In this document: one piece after another, positions 10,174 through 21,700 of the stretch | How positions within the stretch are numbered: the stretch's first letter is position 1 | How the letters are laid out: each line of letters begins with the position of its first letter | Origin: Takakia lepidozioides | Lineage: Eukaryota; Streptophyta; Takakiopsida; Takakiales; Takakiaceae | Direction: 5' to 3' | Assembly (NCBI GenBank): GCA_030704615.1 | Contig: CM060733.1 | Location: 16,926,001-16,990,000 of the forward strand | DNA length: 64,000 nucleotides | Translations under genes and position numbers: made by a program | Notes under the pieces: model-generated | The model's input: only the letters and a program-made list of their open reading frames with translations | What the model was told of the DNA's origin: nothing | Databases searched by the model: none

Positions 10174-12762
10174 GTGGGTTTTCAAGTCTGGAATCAAACC
10201 GAGTTGATTGTTAGGCACCAAATTCAGGACAAGGTTAAGAGATTTGGCACGTCCTTCATCACGAGTTCTTCCTATGGAGGGCCAACGGATAGTTTATCAC
10301 AGGGACAGGGAAGCATCAAGGGCACTTGGAGAAGAAGTGACGATGCGAGAACGCTGTGCAAGGAGGGACAACTGAAGGACGCAGTGCAGATGTTAGATTT
10401 GATGGAACACAAAGGTTTTCGGGCATATTCCGAGACCTGTGCGCGCCTTTTGCAGGGATGTGCTAAGACGAAAGCCCTGATAGACGGCAAGAGTATCCAT
10501 GGCCACATCGTTAGAAGTGGATTTGAGCCAGACATCTTCCTAGGAAACACGCTTGTCACGATGTATATGAAATGCGGGAGTGTTGCGGGTGCGCGGGAAG
10601 TGTTTGGCAAGATGCCCAAGCGAGACGTGATCTCGTGGAATGCTATGATTGCAGGATTGGCTCAGCTAGGACATGGAGAAGAGGCATTAAGACTCTTTCA
10701 GCAAATGCAAGCAGAAGGCGTGAAGCCAAACAAGATCACCTCCGTAAGTATCCTCAACGCATGTGTCAGCCCAGTGCCCCTGGAACAGAGCAAGACAGTG
10801 CATGCCAGCATCGTCAACGCTGGATTGGATTCAGACGTCCGTGTTGGAACTGCCCTTATCTGCATGTACTGCAAGTACGGAAGGGTGGTGGATGCCCGCA
10901 ATGTGTTTGACAAAATGCCTGAGCGAGATGTGGTCTCATGGAATGCGATGATTGCTGGACTCGCTCAGGAACGGGATGGTGCAGAGGCATTTAAACTCTT
11001 TCGGCAAATGCAACAAGAAGGCTTAAGACCTGACGAGGCCACTTTCATCAGCATTCTCAAGGCATGTGTTAGCCCAGCAGCTTTGGAACAAGGCAAGCGG
11101 ATACATGCGGGCATCAGCCAAGGTGGATTTGAATCAGATGTCCGAGTGGGTACTGCTCTCCTTAGCATGTATTGCAAGTGCGGGAGTGTGGTGGATGCGC
11201 GGCAGGTGTTCGACAAAATGCCTAAGCGAGATGTGGTGTCATGGACTGCGATGATTGGAGCTTCTGCACAGTATGGTCATGGCGAGGAGGCTTCTGAACT
11301 CTTTCGGCAGATGCAGTGGGAAGGTGTGAGGCCAAACAAGGTCACTTACATGAGCATTCTCAATGCATGCAGCAGCCCAGAAGGTCTGGCAGAAGGCAAG
11401 CGTCTCCATGAGAGTATCATTAAAGCTGGATTTGAGGCAGATGTTCAAGTGGCGACTGCTCTTGTTAGCATGTATTGCAAGTGTGGGAGCGTGGTGGATG
11501 CCCATGGATTATTTTTCAAAATGCCTGAACGGAATGTGGTTTCCTGGACCTCGATGATTGCGGGATCTGCACAGCAAGGTCGTGGTGAGGAGGTTTTCGA
11601 ACTCTATCAGCAGATGCAGCGAGAAGGCGTACACCCAAACAAGGTCACGTTTGTTAGCATCCTCAATGCATGCGCCAGTCTAGCAAACCTGGAAGAGGGC
11701 AAGAGGATCAATGCCCTCATCAAGGAAGACGGATTGGAGTCAGATGTCTGTGTGGCTAGCGCACTTGTTGACATGTATAGCAAATGTGGAAATTTAGCAG
11801 ATGCAAGGCAACTATTTGACAAGGTTCTTGAACCAGATGCTGTGTTGTGGAATGCAATTATTTCCGGATATGCACAGCATGGCTATGGGAAGGAAGCCCT
11901 CCAACTTTTTGAACAGATGCAATCAAAGGGGGTGGAGTCAAATGAAGTTACATTCATTGGTGTTCTCTCTGCATGCAGTCATATGGGACTGGTGAATGAA
12001 GGTCATCATTATTTTTTGTCAATGAGTCGAAATCATGGCATCATCCCAACAGGAAAGCACTATGGCTGCATGGTTGACCTTCTTGGGCGTGCAGGGCACT
12101 TGCATGAGGCACAGGAGTTTATCAACAAAATGCCATTCGAACCAGATGCTCCTGTGTGGGGGGCCTTGCTTGGTGCTTGCAGAATCCATGGCAATATAGA
12201 GCTAGCAGAGCGAGCTGCACAATCTGTTCTTAAATTGGAACCACAAAATGATGGAGTGTATGTGCTGCTTTCAAACATCTATTCTGTGGCTGGCAGGTGC
12301 GATGACGTGGCAAGGGTGAGAAAAGCAATGGAGGAAAGAGGGCTTATAAAGGAGCCAGGGCGCAGCTGGATTGAGGTTAATAATAGGGTACATACATTTT
12401 TTGCAGAAGATAGGTCACACCCACTAACAGAGGAGATCTATAACGAGTTGGAAAGATTGACTAGGGAGATGAAGCAGGCAGGATATGTGCCTGATAAGCG
12501 TTTTGTCTTGCATGATGTGGATGAGCCCATGAAGGAACAGGCTCTCTGCCATCACAGTGAAAGGCTGGCCATTGCTTTTGGACTCATCAGCACGCCTCCT
12601 ATGACACCTATCCGCATCATAAAGAACTTGCGTGTATGTGGCGACTGTCACACTGCCACCAAGTTCATCTCCAAGATTGTAGGGCGAGAAATCATTGCAA
12701 GGGACGTCAACCGCTTTCATCACTTCAAAAATGGGGTGTGTTCTTGTGGGGATTATTGGTGA
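10174..12762 (+). CDS. PPR-DYW protein, PLS class (paralog 4), start codon unresolved
   Basis: Frame open from about 10156 to the TGA at 12760-12762, 862 codons from a GTG at 10174. There is no in-frame ATG before codon 73 (10390), although the leader clearly aligns with the other paralogs (VWNQTELIVRHQI beside RWNQAQLFVGHQI). The true 5' end is either a spliced exon (a possible acceptor, ATGCAG, ends at 10169) or the ATG has been lost. Five P-L-S triplets with MYCKCGSVVDA signatures, then E1/E2 and an intact DYW domain: PG box EPGRSWIEV, HSE, CGDC, HHF, and CSCGDYW at the end. More divergent from paralogs 1-3 than they are from each other. The role should be organellar C-to-U editing. Confidence 0.88.
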   Translation: MGFQVWNQTELIVRHQIQDKVKRFGTSFITSSSYGGPTDSLSQGQGSIKGTWRRSDDARTLCKEGQLKDAVQMLDLMEHKGFRAYSETCARLLQGCAKTKALIDGKSIHGHIVRSGFEPDIFLGNTLVTMYMKCGSVAGAREVFGKMPKRDVISWNAMIAGLAQLGHGEEALRLFQQMQAEGVKPNKITSVSILNACVSPVPLEQSKTVHASIVNAGLDSDVRVGTALICMYCKYGRVVDARNVFDKMPERDVVSWNAMIAGLAQERDGAEAFKLFRQMQQEGLRPDEATFISILKACVSPAALEQGKRIHAGISQGGFESDVRVGTALLSMYCKCGSVVDARQVFDKMPKRDVVSWTAMIGASAQYGHGEEASELFRQMQWEGVRPNKVTYMSILNACSSPEGLAEGKRLHESIIKAGFEADVQVATALVSMYCKCGSVVDAHGLFFKMPERNVVSWTSMIAGSAQQGRGEEVFELYQQMQREGVHPNKVTFVSILNACASLANLEEGKRINALIKEDGLESDVCVASALVDMYSKCGNLADARQLFDKVLEPDAVLWNAIISGYAQHGYGKEALQLFEQMQSKGVESNEVTFIGVLSACSHMGLVNEGHHYFLSMSRNHGIIPTGKHYGCMVDLLGRAGHLHEAQEFINKMPFEPDAPVWGALLGACRIHGNIELAERAAQSVLKLEPQNDGVYVLLSNIYSVAGRCDDVARVRKAMEERGLIKEPGRSWIEVNNRVHTFFAEDRSHPLTEEIYNELERLTREMKQAGYVPDKRFVLHDVDEPMKEQALCHHSERLAIAFGLISTPPMTPIRIIKNLRVCGDCHTATKFISKIVGREIIARDVNRFHHFKNGVCSCGDYW

Positions 12763-13978
12763 TGGTAAGGGAAACAAGTGATAAACACAAGGTTTTTTCA
12801 TATGTTCAGTCTCCCCTCCACCCCGCACCCCCAAGACTCCACTATTAACATGCGGCAGGGCCTCTCATACAGTCTCTCCCCCCCAAAATCACTGCACATA
12901 ATGGAGGGGACCAGCAAGTATGTTGGCACATGGTCTACCTACAACCAGCTTCGGGAGGTTTATACACTGCAGGTGCAGTCCTGTATACTTGTACCTGCAC
13001 AATTCTGGGTGAGGAATGACTAGGGGCGTTGCCACTAAAGGGCAGCCAGGGCTCAAAGACTGATGTGTTCGGATCTGATTTGGCGACATCAGAGCGCTAT
13101 ACATCATACAAGGTGCATGCAAGATGTGGGAAAGGCACAAGGTAAAGTACGACAACAGGGACAAATGGCAGAAGGTAAGCAGAAGAGGAAATTTTCACCG
13201 CAGATTTTACGCATCCAGACACACAGGACATCTTGAAGTTGCCACAAATTAGTCCACCATTTATGTCATTTACACAATTTATGTCTTCTCCTTCAAAACC
13301 CTGAAGCAGAAGCAGAGCCTCAGGGCAGCCCTCCCCCTGGACCAGCCCTACGCGCATCCACTCCAGAGCTTGGCCTAGATGACTCTCTGATCCCTTCACC
13401 ACCTGCCTGGATCTCTAAAGGGGATGCTTGTGGCTTCTTCACTTTCTTCTAGTGTTGGAACTGTTGGGCTGTGCACAAAAACACTCTTTTGTCTAACCAG
13501 TGTTTCCATCCATATCCATATATCCACCCCCTCATGTATCTTAGGCATGCAATTCGCCGCATTCAGTCTTGACCTCTACAAGACCTCTGAGCTTGAAGAT
13601 CAGGATACTTCTTCCTGAATCTTTCTGATACCTTTCTTCCAACCATTGTTGGTGCAAAATTTTGCTTACACTTGGCGATTTTCTTATTGTTACTCTTCTA
13701 ATACACTTATTTGATCCACAACAACATCACTGGAATCTCTGCTCTTCTAAGTGGAACTGTAGTGGAATACATCTGAGTAATCGATTTGAAACCCTTTTCA
13801 GCTCTTGTGACAGACAGACTCGATTCCTTGGGGATCACCTCTTTAGGTGCAAAGCTTTAAACCCATAATGACAGGGGTTTTTCATGCCTACTGCTCTTTT
13901 TGCAAACCTCTGAACAATCCTAGATTTTCCAGGATTCACAGCTCAGGGTCAACCTTCCTTTCATGTGTGTTGTTTGTA
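12763..13978. other. Intergenic space between convergent PPR genes
   Basis: The 3' ends of paralog 4 (plus) and paralog 3 (minus) face each other here. Nothing coding is evident. The stretch must contain both 3' UTRs and polyadenylation regions. Confidence 0.4.
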
Positions 13979-16249
13979 TCACCAGTAATCCCCACAAGAG
14001 CAAACGCCATCTTGGAAGTGGTGGTACCGGTTGCCATCCCGTACAACTATTGCTCGCCCAACAATCTTTGAGATGAACTTGGTGGCAGTGTGGCAATCCC
14101 CACACACCCTAAGGTTTTTAATTACATGGATAGGAGTCCCTGAGGGTGTGCTGATGAGCCCAAAAGCAATGGCCAGCTTCTCACTGTGGTAGCAAAGAGA
14201 GAATCCCTTTTGCTCCTCCTCAACATCATGCAACACAAATCGTGTGTCGGGGATGTACCCGGCCTCCTTCATCTGCCCAAACAATCTCCTCAGTTCAGCA
14301 TGGATTTCGTCAATTTGGGGATGCATTTTGTCTTCTACACCAAAAGTATGCACCTGGTTGCCCACATCAATGCAGCTGAGGCCAGGCTCCTTTCTGACAC
14401 TCCTTTCCTCCATCATTTTTCTCACTGTTGCTCGATCATCCCACCTGCCAGCCGCAGCATAGATGTTTGATAGCAATACATAAGTTCCAGCATTCTCTGG
14501 CTCCAACATAAGGAGGCACTTTGCCGCACGTTCCGCTACCTCAACATCCCCATGAATTCTGCAGGCGCCAAGCAAGGCCCCCCACACTGAAGCACCTGGC
14601 TCGATTGGCATTTTGTTGATGAGGTCCTCTGCCTGAATCAATCGGCCTGCACGACCAAGAAGGTCCACCATGCAGCTAAAATGCTGCAATGTAGGAACAG
14701 CACCATACTCTTGACCCATGGATTCAAAGTAGTGACTGCCTTCATCTACCAGGCCCCCTCGGCTACATGCAGAGAGAAGAGATATAAAGGTGATGCCATC
14801 TGGCTTCAAGCCTTCTTGTATCATTTTTTCAAATAGTTGGAGGGTCTCCCTACCACCACCATGCTGAGCATATCCTGCGATCATGGCACTCCATGAGACC
14901 ACATTTCTTTTACCCATTTTGTCAAAAACATGACGTGCATCCTTCAATTTCCCACACTTAGCATACATGTCCACAATGGCATTCTCCAGAATGATATCGG
15001 GTGCAATTCCATTTTTGCTGATGTAAGCATGCACCTGCTTGCCCTTTTCTGGGGCTCCCAAGCTGGCACACGCATTGAGAACACAAATGAATGTGACATT
15101 GTCGGGTGGCACCCCTTCCTGTATCATTTGCTCATAAATCTTGAAAGCTTCCTTGCCATACCCATTGTGAGCATAGCCTGCAATCATGGCATTCCATGAG
15201 ACCACATTTCGTTTAGACATATTGTCAAACACTTGACGTGCGTCCTTTATGCTCCCACACTTGGCATACATGTGAGTAAGGGCCGTCTCCAGATTCATAT
15301 CTGGCAGAAAGCCAGCTTTGGTGATATCATCATGGACCTCTACGCCCTTATCCAGGGCTCCTAGGCTGACACATGCATTGAGAATGCAAATGAATGTGAC
15401 CCTGGTGGGTGCCACTGATTTTTGTTGCATTTGCGTGTAGATCTCGAAAGCCTCCCTTGGACACCCATGCTGAGCATATCCTGTGATCATGGCATTCCAT
15501 GAAACCACATCTCGTTTTGCCATTCTATCGAACACTTGACGTGCATCCTTCATGCTCCCAGATTTGGCATACATGTCAGCAAGGGCTGTCTCCAGAATAA
15601 TGTGTGGTGCAACTCCTGTTCTAATGACAGCAGCATGGACCTCTTTGCCCTTTTCCAGGGCTCCTAGGCTGGCACATGCATTGAGAATGCAAACAAATGT
15701 GACTGTGTTGGGCATCACCCCTTCCCTTTGCATGTGCTCATAGAGCTTAAAGGCCTCCCTAATGCAGCCATGATTCCCATATCCTGCAATCATTATGTTC
15801 CATGTGAATGAATCTCGTTCGGGCATGTTGTCAAACACTTGACGTGCATCTACCAGGCTCCCGCATTTGGCATACATGTTGACAAGGGTATTAAGTAGAA
15901 AAAGTTTTGGTTTGAATCCACTTTTAACAATGTGGGCATGGACCTGCTTTCCCTCTGCTAGGCCTTGGATGTTGATGCACTCTTGCAATAGACAGACATA
16001 AGTATACGAGTCTGCCCAAAGGGCTCGTCGGTTCAAAATGTGCAATGCTTCTTTCAGTCGTCCCTCCTTGCAGAGTGCCCTTAAATCTCCAGAATTGCCA
16101 AGAGGGTTTTTGTTGATTCCCTCTCTTGGTCCCCTTTCAAAAACAGTGGTGATGGTGGAGGCATTACCCCTGCCACTAGTCTGATCTCTGATGGACGTGT
16201 GTGCCTGATTTGACACTGCCATCCTGCATAACTGGAAGCTCTTACTCAT
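13979..16249 (-). CDS. PPR-DYW protein, PLS class (paralog 3), probable C-to-U editing factor
   Basis: 756 codons from the ATG at 16249 (the conserved Met-Ala is at 16222). The frame is open further upstream to 16456 through block A, but paralogs start at the equivalent of these two Mets. Four P-L-S triplets, the fewest in the cluster; one S motif reads MYAKSGS instead of MYAKCGS. E1/E2 follow, then the DYW domain with PG box EPGLSCIDV, CYHSE, CGDC and CSCGDYW. All zinc and catalytic positions that I can check are kept. It is convergent with paralog 4. The target transcript is unknown. Confidence 0.92.
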   Translation of the reverse strand: MSKSFQLCRMAVSNQAHTSIRDQTSGRGNASTITTVFERGPREGINKNPLGNSGDLRALCKEGRLKEALHILNRRALWADSYTYVCLLQECINIQGLAEGKQVHAHIVKSGFKPKLFLLNTLVNMYAKCGSLVDARQVFDNMPERDSFTWNIMIAGYGNHGCIREAFKLYEHMQREGVMPNTVTFVCILNACASLGALEKGKEVHAAVIRTGVAPHIILETALADMYAKSGSMKDARQVFDRMAKRDVVSWNAMITGYAQHGCPREAFEIYTQMQQKSVAPTRVTFICILNACVSLGALDKGVEVHDDITKAGFLPDMNLETALTHMYAKCGSIKDARQVFDNMSKRNVVSWNAMIAGYAHNGYGKEAFKIYEQMIQEGVPPDNVTFICVLNACASLGAPEKGKQVHAYISKNGIAPDIILENAIVDMYAKCGKLKDARHVFDKMGKRNVVSWSAMIAGYAQHGGGRETLQLFEKMIQEGLKPDGITFISLLSACSRGGLVDEGSHYFESMGQEYGAVPTLQHFSCMVDLLGRAGRLIQAEDLINKMPIEPGASVWGALLGACRIHGDVEVAERAAKCLLMLEPENAGTYVLLSNIYAAAGRWDDRATVRKMMEERSVRKEPGLSCIDVGNQVHTFGVEDKMHPQIDEIHAELRRLFGQMKEAGYIPDTRFVLHDVEEEQKGFSLCYHSEKLAIAFGLISTPSGTPIHVIKNLRVCGDCHTATKFISKIVGRAIVVRDGNRYHHFQDGVCSCGDYW

Positions 16250-16347
16250 ATGCTGAAACTCAACCAATAACTGTGGTAGCCCACTTTGAAAGAAGAATGT
16301 ACCAACCCTTTGTTTTGGATGCCTGAAAGCATCAACAAAATAATACC

Positions 16348-16540
16348 CCCTACATTCTCGACCTGCAGGTCCATACCGTATAGAACCATCAATAAAATGT
16401 CCTTGAAGTCGTATCATAGAACCTAGCTTTGCTTTCACCCAAGGAGGGTTGACCAACCCTCACGCCAAAGGACCTCCTTTGTGTGCTTATGTCTGAAGTC
16501 TGGGGATCTTTGACTTCTCTGTGGAAACTGCAAGTAGGCC
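16348..16540 (-). other. Block A, copy 3, fused in frame to the upstream end of PPR paralog 3
   Basis: Minus-strand strings RSPDFRHKHTKEVLW and, in another frame, NPPWVKAKLGSMIRLQG match copy 1 (RSPDFRRKGTKDVLW and TPPWVKAELAARIQG). A frameshift separates the two halves. The second half is continuous in frame with the PPR ORF below 16249, so a longer N-terminus is formally possible. Confidence 0.5.
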
Positions 16541-17104
16541 CTAGCTTCAACTTGCAGCTTCACATACCCAAAAGCAACTCGAGATATAATACAGTCCAGA
16601 AAACATGACCATGAGAGCTTGGCCTCAGTCACAAGCCCTCCTTCCATGCCCTGAATGAGGATAGGTCACCTTATCAAACCTGCTGCCAAGGCATTGTGAA
16701 GGATATGAGAAGAGCTGCTGGCAGAGCTTTTCTATGGTCATGATTGCTTGTCCCAAATCCAAGAACTGCAAAGAACGTGAGAACTTTGATCCTAATGTCT
16801 CCTTCCCTGTTGAGGAGGCCGAGTGCTTAGGCATACATCTTCAGCGGAGAGAGAGGGGAAATTAATTTTTTTAAAGCTACAATGACATTTACTGTAAGCC
16901 AAGGTGGACCGGGGTATGGCCAAACCAAGTCGTGTATATTACAACCTCTGCGTAACATTCGTGGAAAGAAGTGATGGAGCTGAAGGAAGCAGGAAAATCC
17001 TCTGAAGCCCTTACGTAACGATAAAGTGCAATTCTTCGAAGTTGGAATGGGTCAAGCTGGATCGCTCCGCGACACACAATTTTGAAACCCAAAGAAACCA
17101 CCCA

Positions 17105-17605
17105 GAGGGCTAAATATCGATACCTTTCTGCGGTTTCCCTGCAGGCCGGGAGCACCATCCCTTGCAGGGATCTGGGCCCCGGAATTGCCAAAAAGGATGC
17201 AAAATTTAACTCTGTGGTCTCACCAATTAACCTGCTGCCTGATGTGAGGCCTCCCGCTTCTTCACCGCAAGAAGACGACATGGACTTGGGTGTTGTCCCC
17301 GCCCGCTCGCTCATCACAAGAGCGTCGGAGCACCCTGCCTTTCCTGTGCCCGTGGTGGGTTTCCAACAAGCAATGGTGCATCCTCTTCAGACTAGAGAAA
17401 TTCTCACGCAGAGCCTCTCTCGCATCTTCACGGACTCTGTAGGAGGTGATGCTCTCTCTCCCTACTGAGAATCACGATAACAACAGATGCACAAAGCACT
17501 GGCTTTGTCTTTCAAGGGCATATTACTCTCAACCCGTTCAGTCCTTACTTTGGGAACTTTTCGTCCTTTGCACAGTCGCCTCATGTAAGTTTGTAAATAA
17601 AGCTC
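17105..17605. other. Blocks B and C, copy 3
   Basis: 17108-17330 aligns with block B copies at 5036 and 9478 (ACCTTTCTGCGG, then TTAACCTGCTGCCTGATG, then GACTTGGGT-TTGTCCCC). 17440-17605 aligns with block C at 5985 (GGAGGTGATGCT, then ACAGTCGCCTCA). Overlapping ORFs on both strands (about 128 and 142 codons) have no signature known to me. Confidence 0.45.
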
Positions 17606-18702
17606 CACAAGGTTTCATGAAATTGTACAACAGCTCTCAATTTCCCAAAGGCCGAGGGACAAGGAGGAATTCGATCTTCCCCTTCGCTCATGACACTTCC
17701 AAACGAAAACGGCTTCCACTGCTCTTCAGGAAAATCCGCATCTAACCAAGGACTTTGGTAGAAGCTTCAATAGATGGAAACTCAGGATCATGTCGGGGAG
17801 GAGTATCTTGAAAGCCATAATTCTTGAGGGAGACAACTAACAACCAATGGTTTTGGAAACAAACAACAAGCTCTAGATGTGCAAAAATTCTCAACAAAGC
17901 CAATTTCGAGGTGAAGGTGTAACTGTTACACCAACAACTTCAACCAGCAATTCAACCGGTGCTGGTTCTGGAGCTACAATTCTCTGAGCCCCATAAGCCA
18001 TTGAGAAACCTCTATTTCGACATCCAATAAATAACTGTAGCCATGCATATTTGAACTTCCTCAAACATCCACTTAAAAGAATAAATGATCATTATCAGCT
18101 GACTAAACCTTTCCTTCACTCTACCTCGAATCATCGGAATGTAAAACAAGTAATTGGCACGCAAGAGACCCATGAATTAAGACACTATGGGGTAACTGAA
18201 TAATTCATGTGGTGAACAATACAGTAGCAATACCAAGTATAGAACTACAGAATTCAAATTTTCAAATCACATCAACATTCCAATTCCCCTCCTCAGATTG
18301 CCATTTTGCCGACTGCTGCAAACAAACCACAGATACCGATTAGTTTCGATCCAACAAAACTCTTGGCAAATATACCTGCACTAATAGAAGCCACCAAACC
18401 AAAAAAAGTGTGCCTCCTACCTGCATTACAGTACCACACTAACTTTCTTAGGTGTGTACATGGAAATTCCTCTAAAACAAACTAAACTTTTAGTGAAACA
18501 GGCAGGCTCTTGTGCTCTGACAACTTGTGCACATGGAGGTCGCAGTTCTCTTCTACTACTAATGAGCATTTCCGAAAACAACACAATTACGGTGGAAAGA
18601 ATTATGCAACTGCTTGGGCACCTATGATGCTTGCACATTGAGAAGATTGCCGAGATGCAGTTTGAAGGCCATTCTCCAGCCAATGAAGGATAACAGGAGC
18701 CA
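17606..18702. other. Intergenic, downstream of the stromal processing peptidase gene
   Basis: AT-rich, with no ORF that I can support. It contains the 3' UTR of the minus-strand peptidase gene, whose stop codon is at 18703-18705. Confidence 0.4.
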
Positions 18703-21700
18703 TCAAGTTGTGGGACGAGTCATGGTGGACATGCCACGCCCATGCAGCACAGACCCTGGCATGCTGCCCTTTGTCTCAATGCCTGCCACCACACCTCACA
18801 CTTGAGAACGATGGCAATCCAGAAGAGACGGTAAGACCAAAGCCAACAGCAGAGCAATAAACATGCATGCCCAGCAGGGCGGAGTCGGCACCAGTTGCTT
18901 ACCCACCACTGTGTCGAAGTGGGCTAAACTGAAAGCTGAAACTACTGAGAGACCAACACTATAATGCCATTTGGAAGCAGGTCAATTTCTGAAGAAGAGG
19001 AAACTCCACAACTTCAGCTAACTGCGGGGTCAAAGCACTCCAAGAGGATAATCCTGACAGCACTGCACCATCCTACAACAGCATAGAATGAAAACACACC
19101 AGAACTCTCGTCTGTGAGCTCCACAACAGCAGCCTCTTTGCCTGCCTCAGAGCCGGCAATTCCTTTGCAAGTGAACAGGGCATTTTCATCCACAGTCAAG
19201 TAGTTGTAGGCATTGTACACATCATCTGCTGTTGCTACCTCAAACAAATAGGGCAAATCTCGGATGCAACCCACATCCTGCCACCAACAACAGCCCACCA
19301 TCAATTAGACCTGCAACCTTCCACAATCCTTGCACCCTCACTATACAGCAAATCACTCCGCTGGTCTAGATTCAGTTATTGAACTCTGTCCGCTCAAAAC
19401 GAGACTAGCAAAACTACTCCAGCTACCCATCTCGTCAGATACGTCCCCTACAAAAACTGATGCTTACGCCAGTCCTTCCTCTTGACCTGTAGCTCCGCAA
19501 AACCCCTTGCTACTATAGGCACACTCTACCAGAACTTTTCAGTTCAACTATCTAGAGAGACTGGGACATAACTCTTTGGGTAACCTAATGAGTGCAGCTG
19601 CTACTTTGTCCTGTCCTTGAACCTCAAATCCATTCTTAAGTCAGCCAATTGACGCATCCAAGTATGCTTACCTTCCTACTTACGGACGGAGCCTGTAGAT
19701 GAGTGAGCAGCCCCAACCAGTACGTGTTGTCTTTAGAATCTGACTCGTGCCTCATCATCAATGTTCTTTTAGCCTGCATTTCATGATAGGAACCCCTCAG
19801 TTGAGAACTTGTCCATCAAACATAATCCTTAAGATGAAGATGTTCAACCTCAAAAGACCTGGAAAAACATGATGAACCTCCTTCGCAAAGCATATGGAGA
19901 GAGTTGAGAGAGAGAGAGAGGGAGAGAGGGAGGGAGAGAGAGATTGTACTCATAAGACGTTGTTTGCCGTAGCCTTGTGGCCATTGACCCCGCGCCCAGT
20001 TTGAGCGGGAACAAAAGGGACAGAACCTACCTCTGTCAGGGGCCGACGTTGGTAGTAAGACTTACCTCCATATAAAGAATTAATCCGGGTTTTCCAGATA
20101 TCCTCTAGAAATCCCTTCACACAAGCATCAATCTGCTGTGTGTGATTTGCCCAAAAACTAGGCCTCAGGAGGGCCTGGGCTTTTGGCTCAGCCTCGAGAC
20201 TTTCAAAGTTGGTAAACAGGGGTACAGGCACAATTCCCTTAATAGATTTGAAGAGAGCGTCTCTTTGGTGAGAGAACCCCGGACAGTGTATCAGAAAATG
20301 AATACTGTCTTCAGATTGCCCACACAACGGGCAATTGCACTCTCCCTTTCCTCTCTGCTTCTGTTTGCTGTTCAAAGGTAGGCTTCCTGCCCTGAGTTTA
20401 AATTTCAGTCTAGTGCCGAGAGTGGGTAGACCCTTGAGGTCATCCAAGATGTCCTCCCCCATGTCACAGACTGGAAACAAGTTCAGGGAAGTTTTCTGCC
20501 TAACTTCATTTTCATCAGACAATCTCATGGCAACAGACATGGCTGAGGACACTACAGCCTCTAAGTCAGATTTATCCAGCAGGGTCAAGATCTGCGGATC
20601 CAGGTCCAGGTCCTTGAGGATCTCTTCTACTCTCTTCTGCCAGGACTTAGCCTGTTTGACAGGGCGGTCCTGTTTCCAAGATATAGAGTCGATTAATTTA
20701 GGATATCTGGTGTTGGGCATATGTTGCAGCTGACCCCACCATCTGACCTTGAATTCATCTCGTCGGGAGCTTAAGGACGGAATGCCAAACTCACCCCGAA
20801 CAGCCACATTGGCTGTTTTGGAGCATGCTGACATACACTCCTTAAGCACCCCCACTTGAATGGATTCTAGAGACTTAGCCTGGTTGGAGTTATCAACCCA
20901 TATAGCAGATCCGTACTCCAAGGCAGGTCTAATAACGCGACAAAGCATGGTTTTCTTAACCTCAGAGTTGACCCAGGGAGAGAGAGAGAGAGAGAGAGAG
21001 ACCCGATCAAGCTCGCGCTGATTCACACGGCTACCATGAAGGCCTTTCAGGACGTTCAAAGATGCTTCAACAGCAAGTTTTATCTGTAGCTCGACCCACC
21101 CATTCCAATATCAGCTGTTACTGACTTGTCCACCGGCGGATATGCAATCAACCTAAAAAACAGTGCCCATCTTCAACACTACAAGCTAGTACGATTGGAA
21201 AACTTCACAAAGTAAGCTGCGATTTGTAGGATGTCCAGTCTACAACTGCTGACAAGAGTACTCTTAAGACTGGCACACAAAAGTTAGAGACAGGTAGATG
21301 CTGCACCTTAGCAGGGGTGGAGGTCACAGATATGACAAACCAGCCTGCGTTCAGCCGGTCGAATAAACTAAGCTCGAAAGATACATCGTATGTCAACCCT
21401 AACGCATCCCTTACTGTAGTGAAGAGCCTGCATCAATCACTTCATTGTCATCCAACCAACTCAAAAGCCACGGCACCAACACACAGGTGGCACCAATCAG
21501 AAGGTGTATTGTTCCGCAACACAGCCAGACAAAGTACCACTCCGAAACTGAAATGTTGCTCACTGTAGCAGCAACCATGACAAAGGAGTAAATGAACCAT
21601 ACAAATAAGAGGCTGTACAACCCAGGGGGAGAAATTGGTGGACTCCCTAAGATAACTTATACATCCTCCTATGTAAACAGTTCTTTGCAGACTGGGTCAG

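Noticed and set aside
173-12762. DYW variants for U-to-C editing
   Set aside because: All intact copies end in CSCGDYW with normal PG boxes and HSE/CGDC, which is the C-to-U form.
21003-21059. N-terminus of the 369-codon minus-strand ORF as part of the LINE
   Set aside because: The residues KGLHGSRVNQRELDR are SPP exon 20. The ORF is an accidental read-through from the exon over the donor and TC tract into the LINE.
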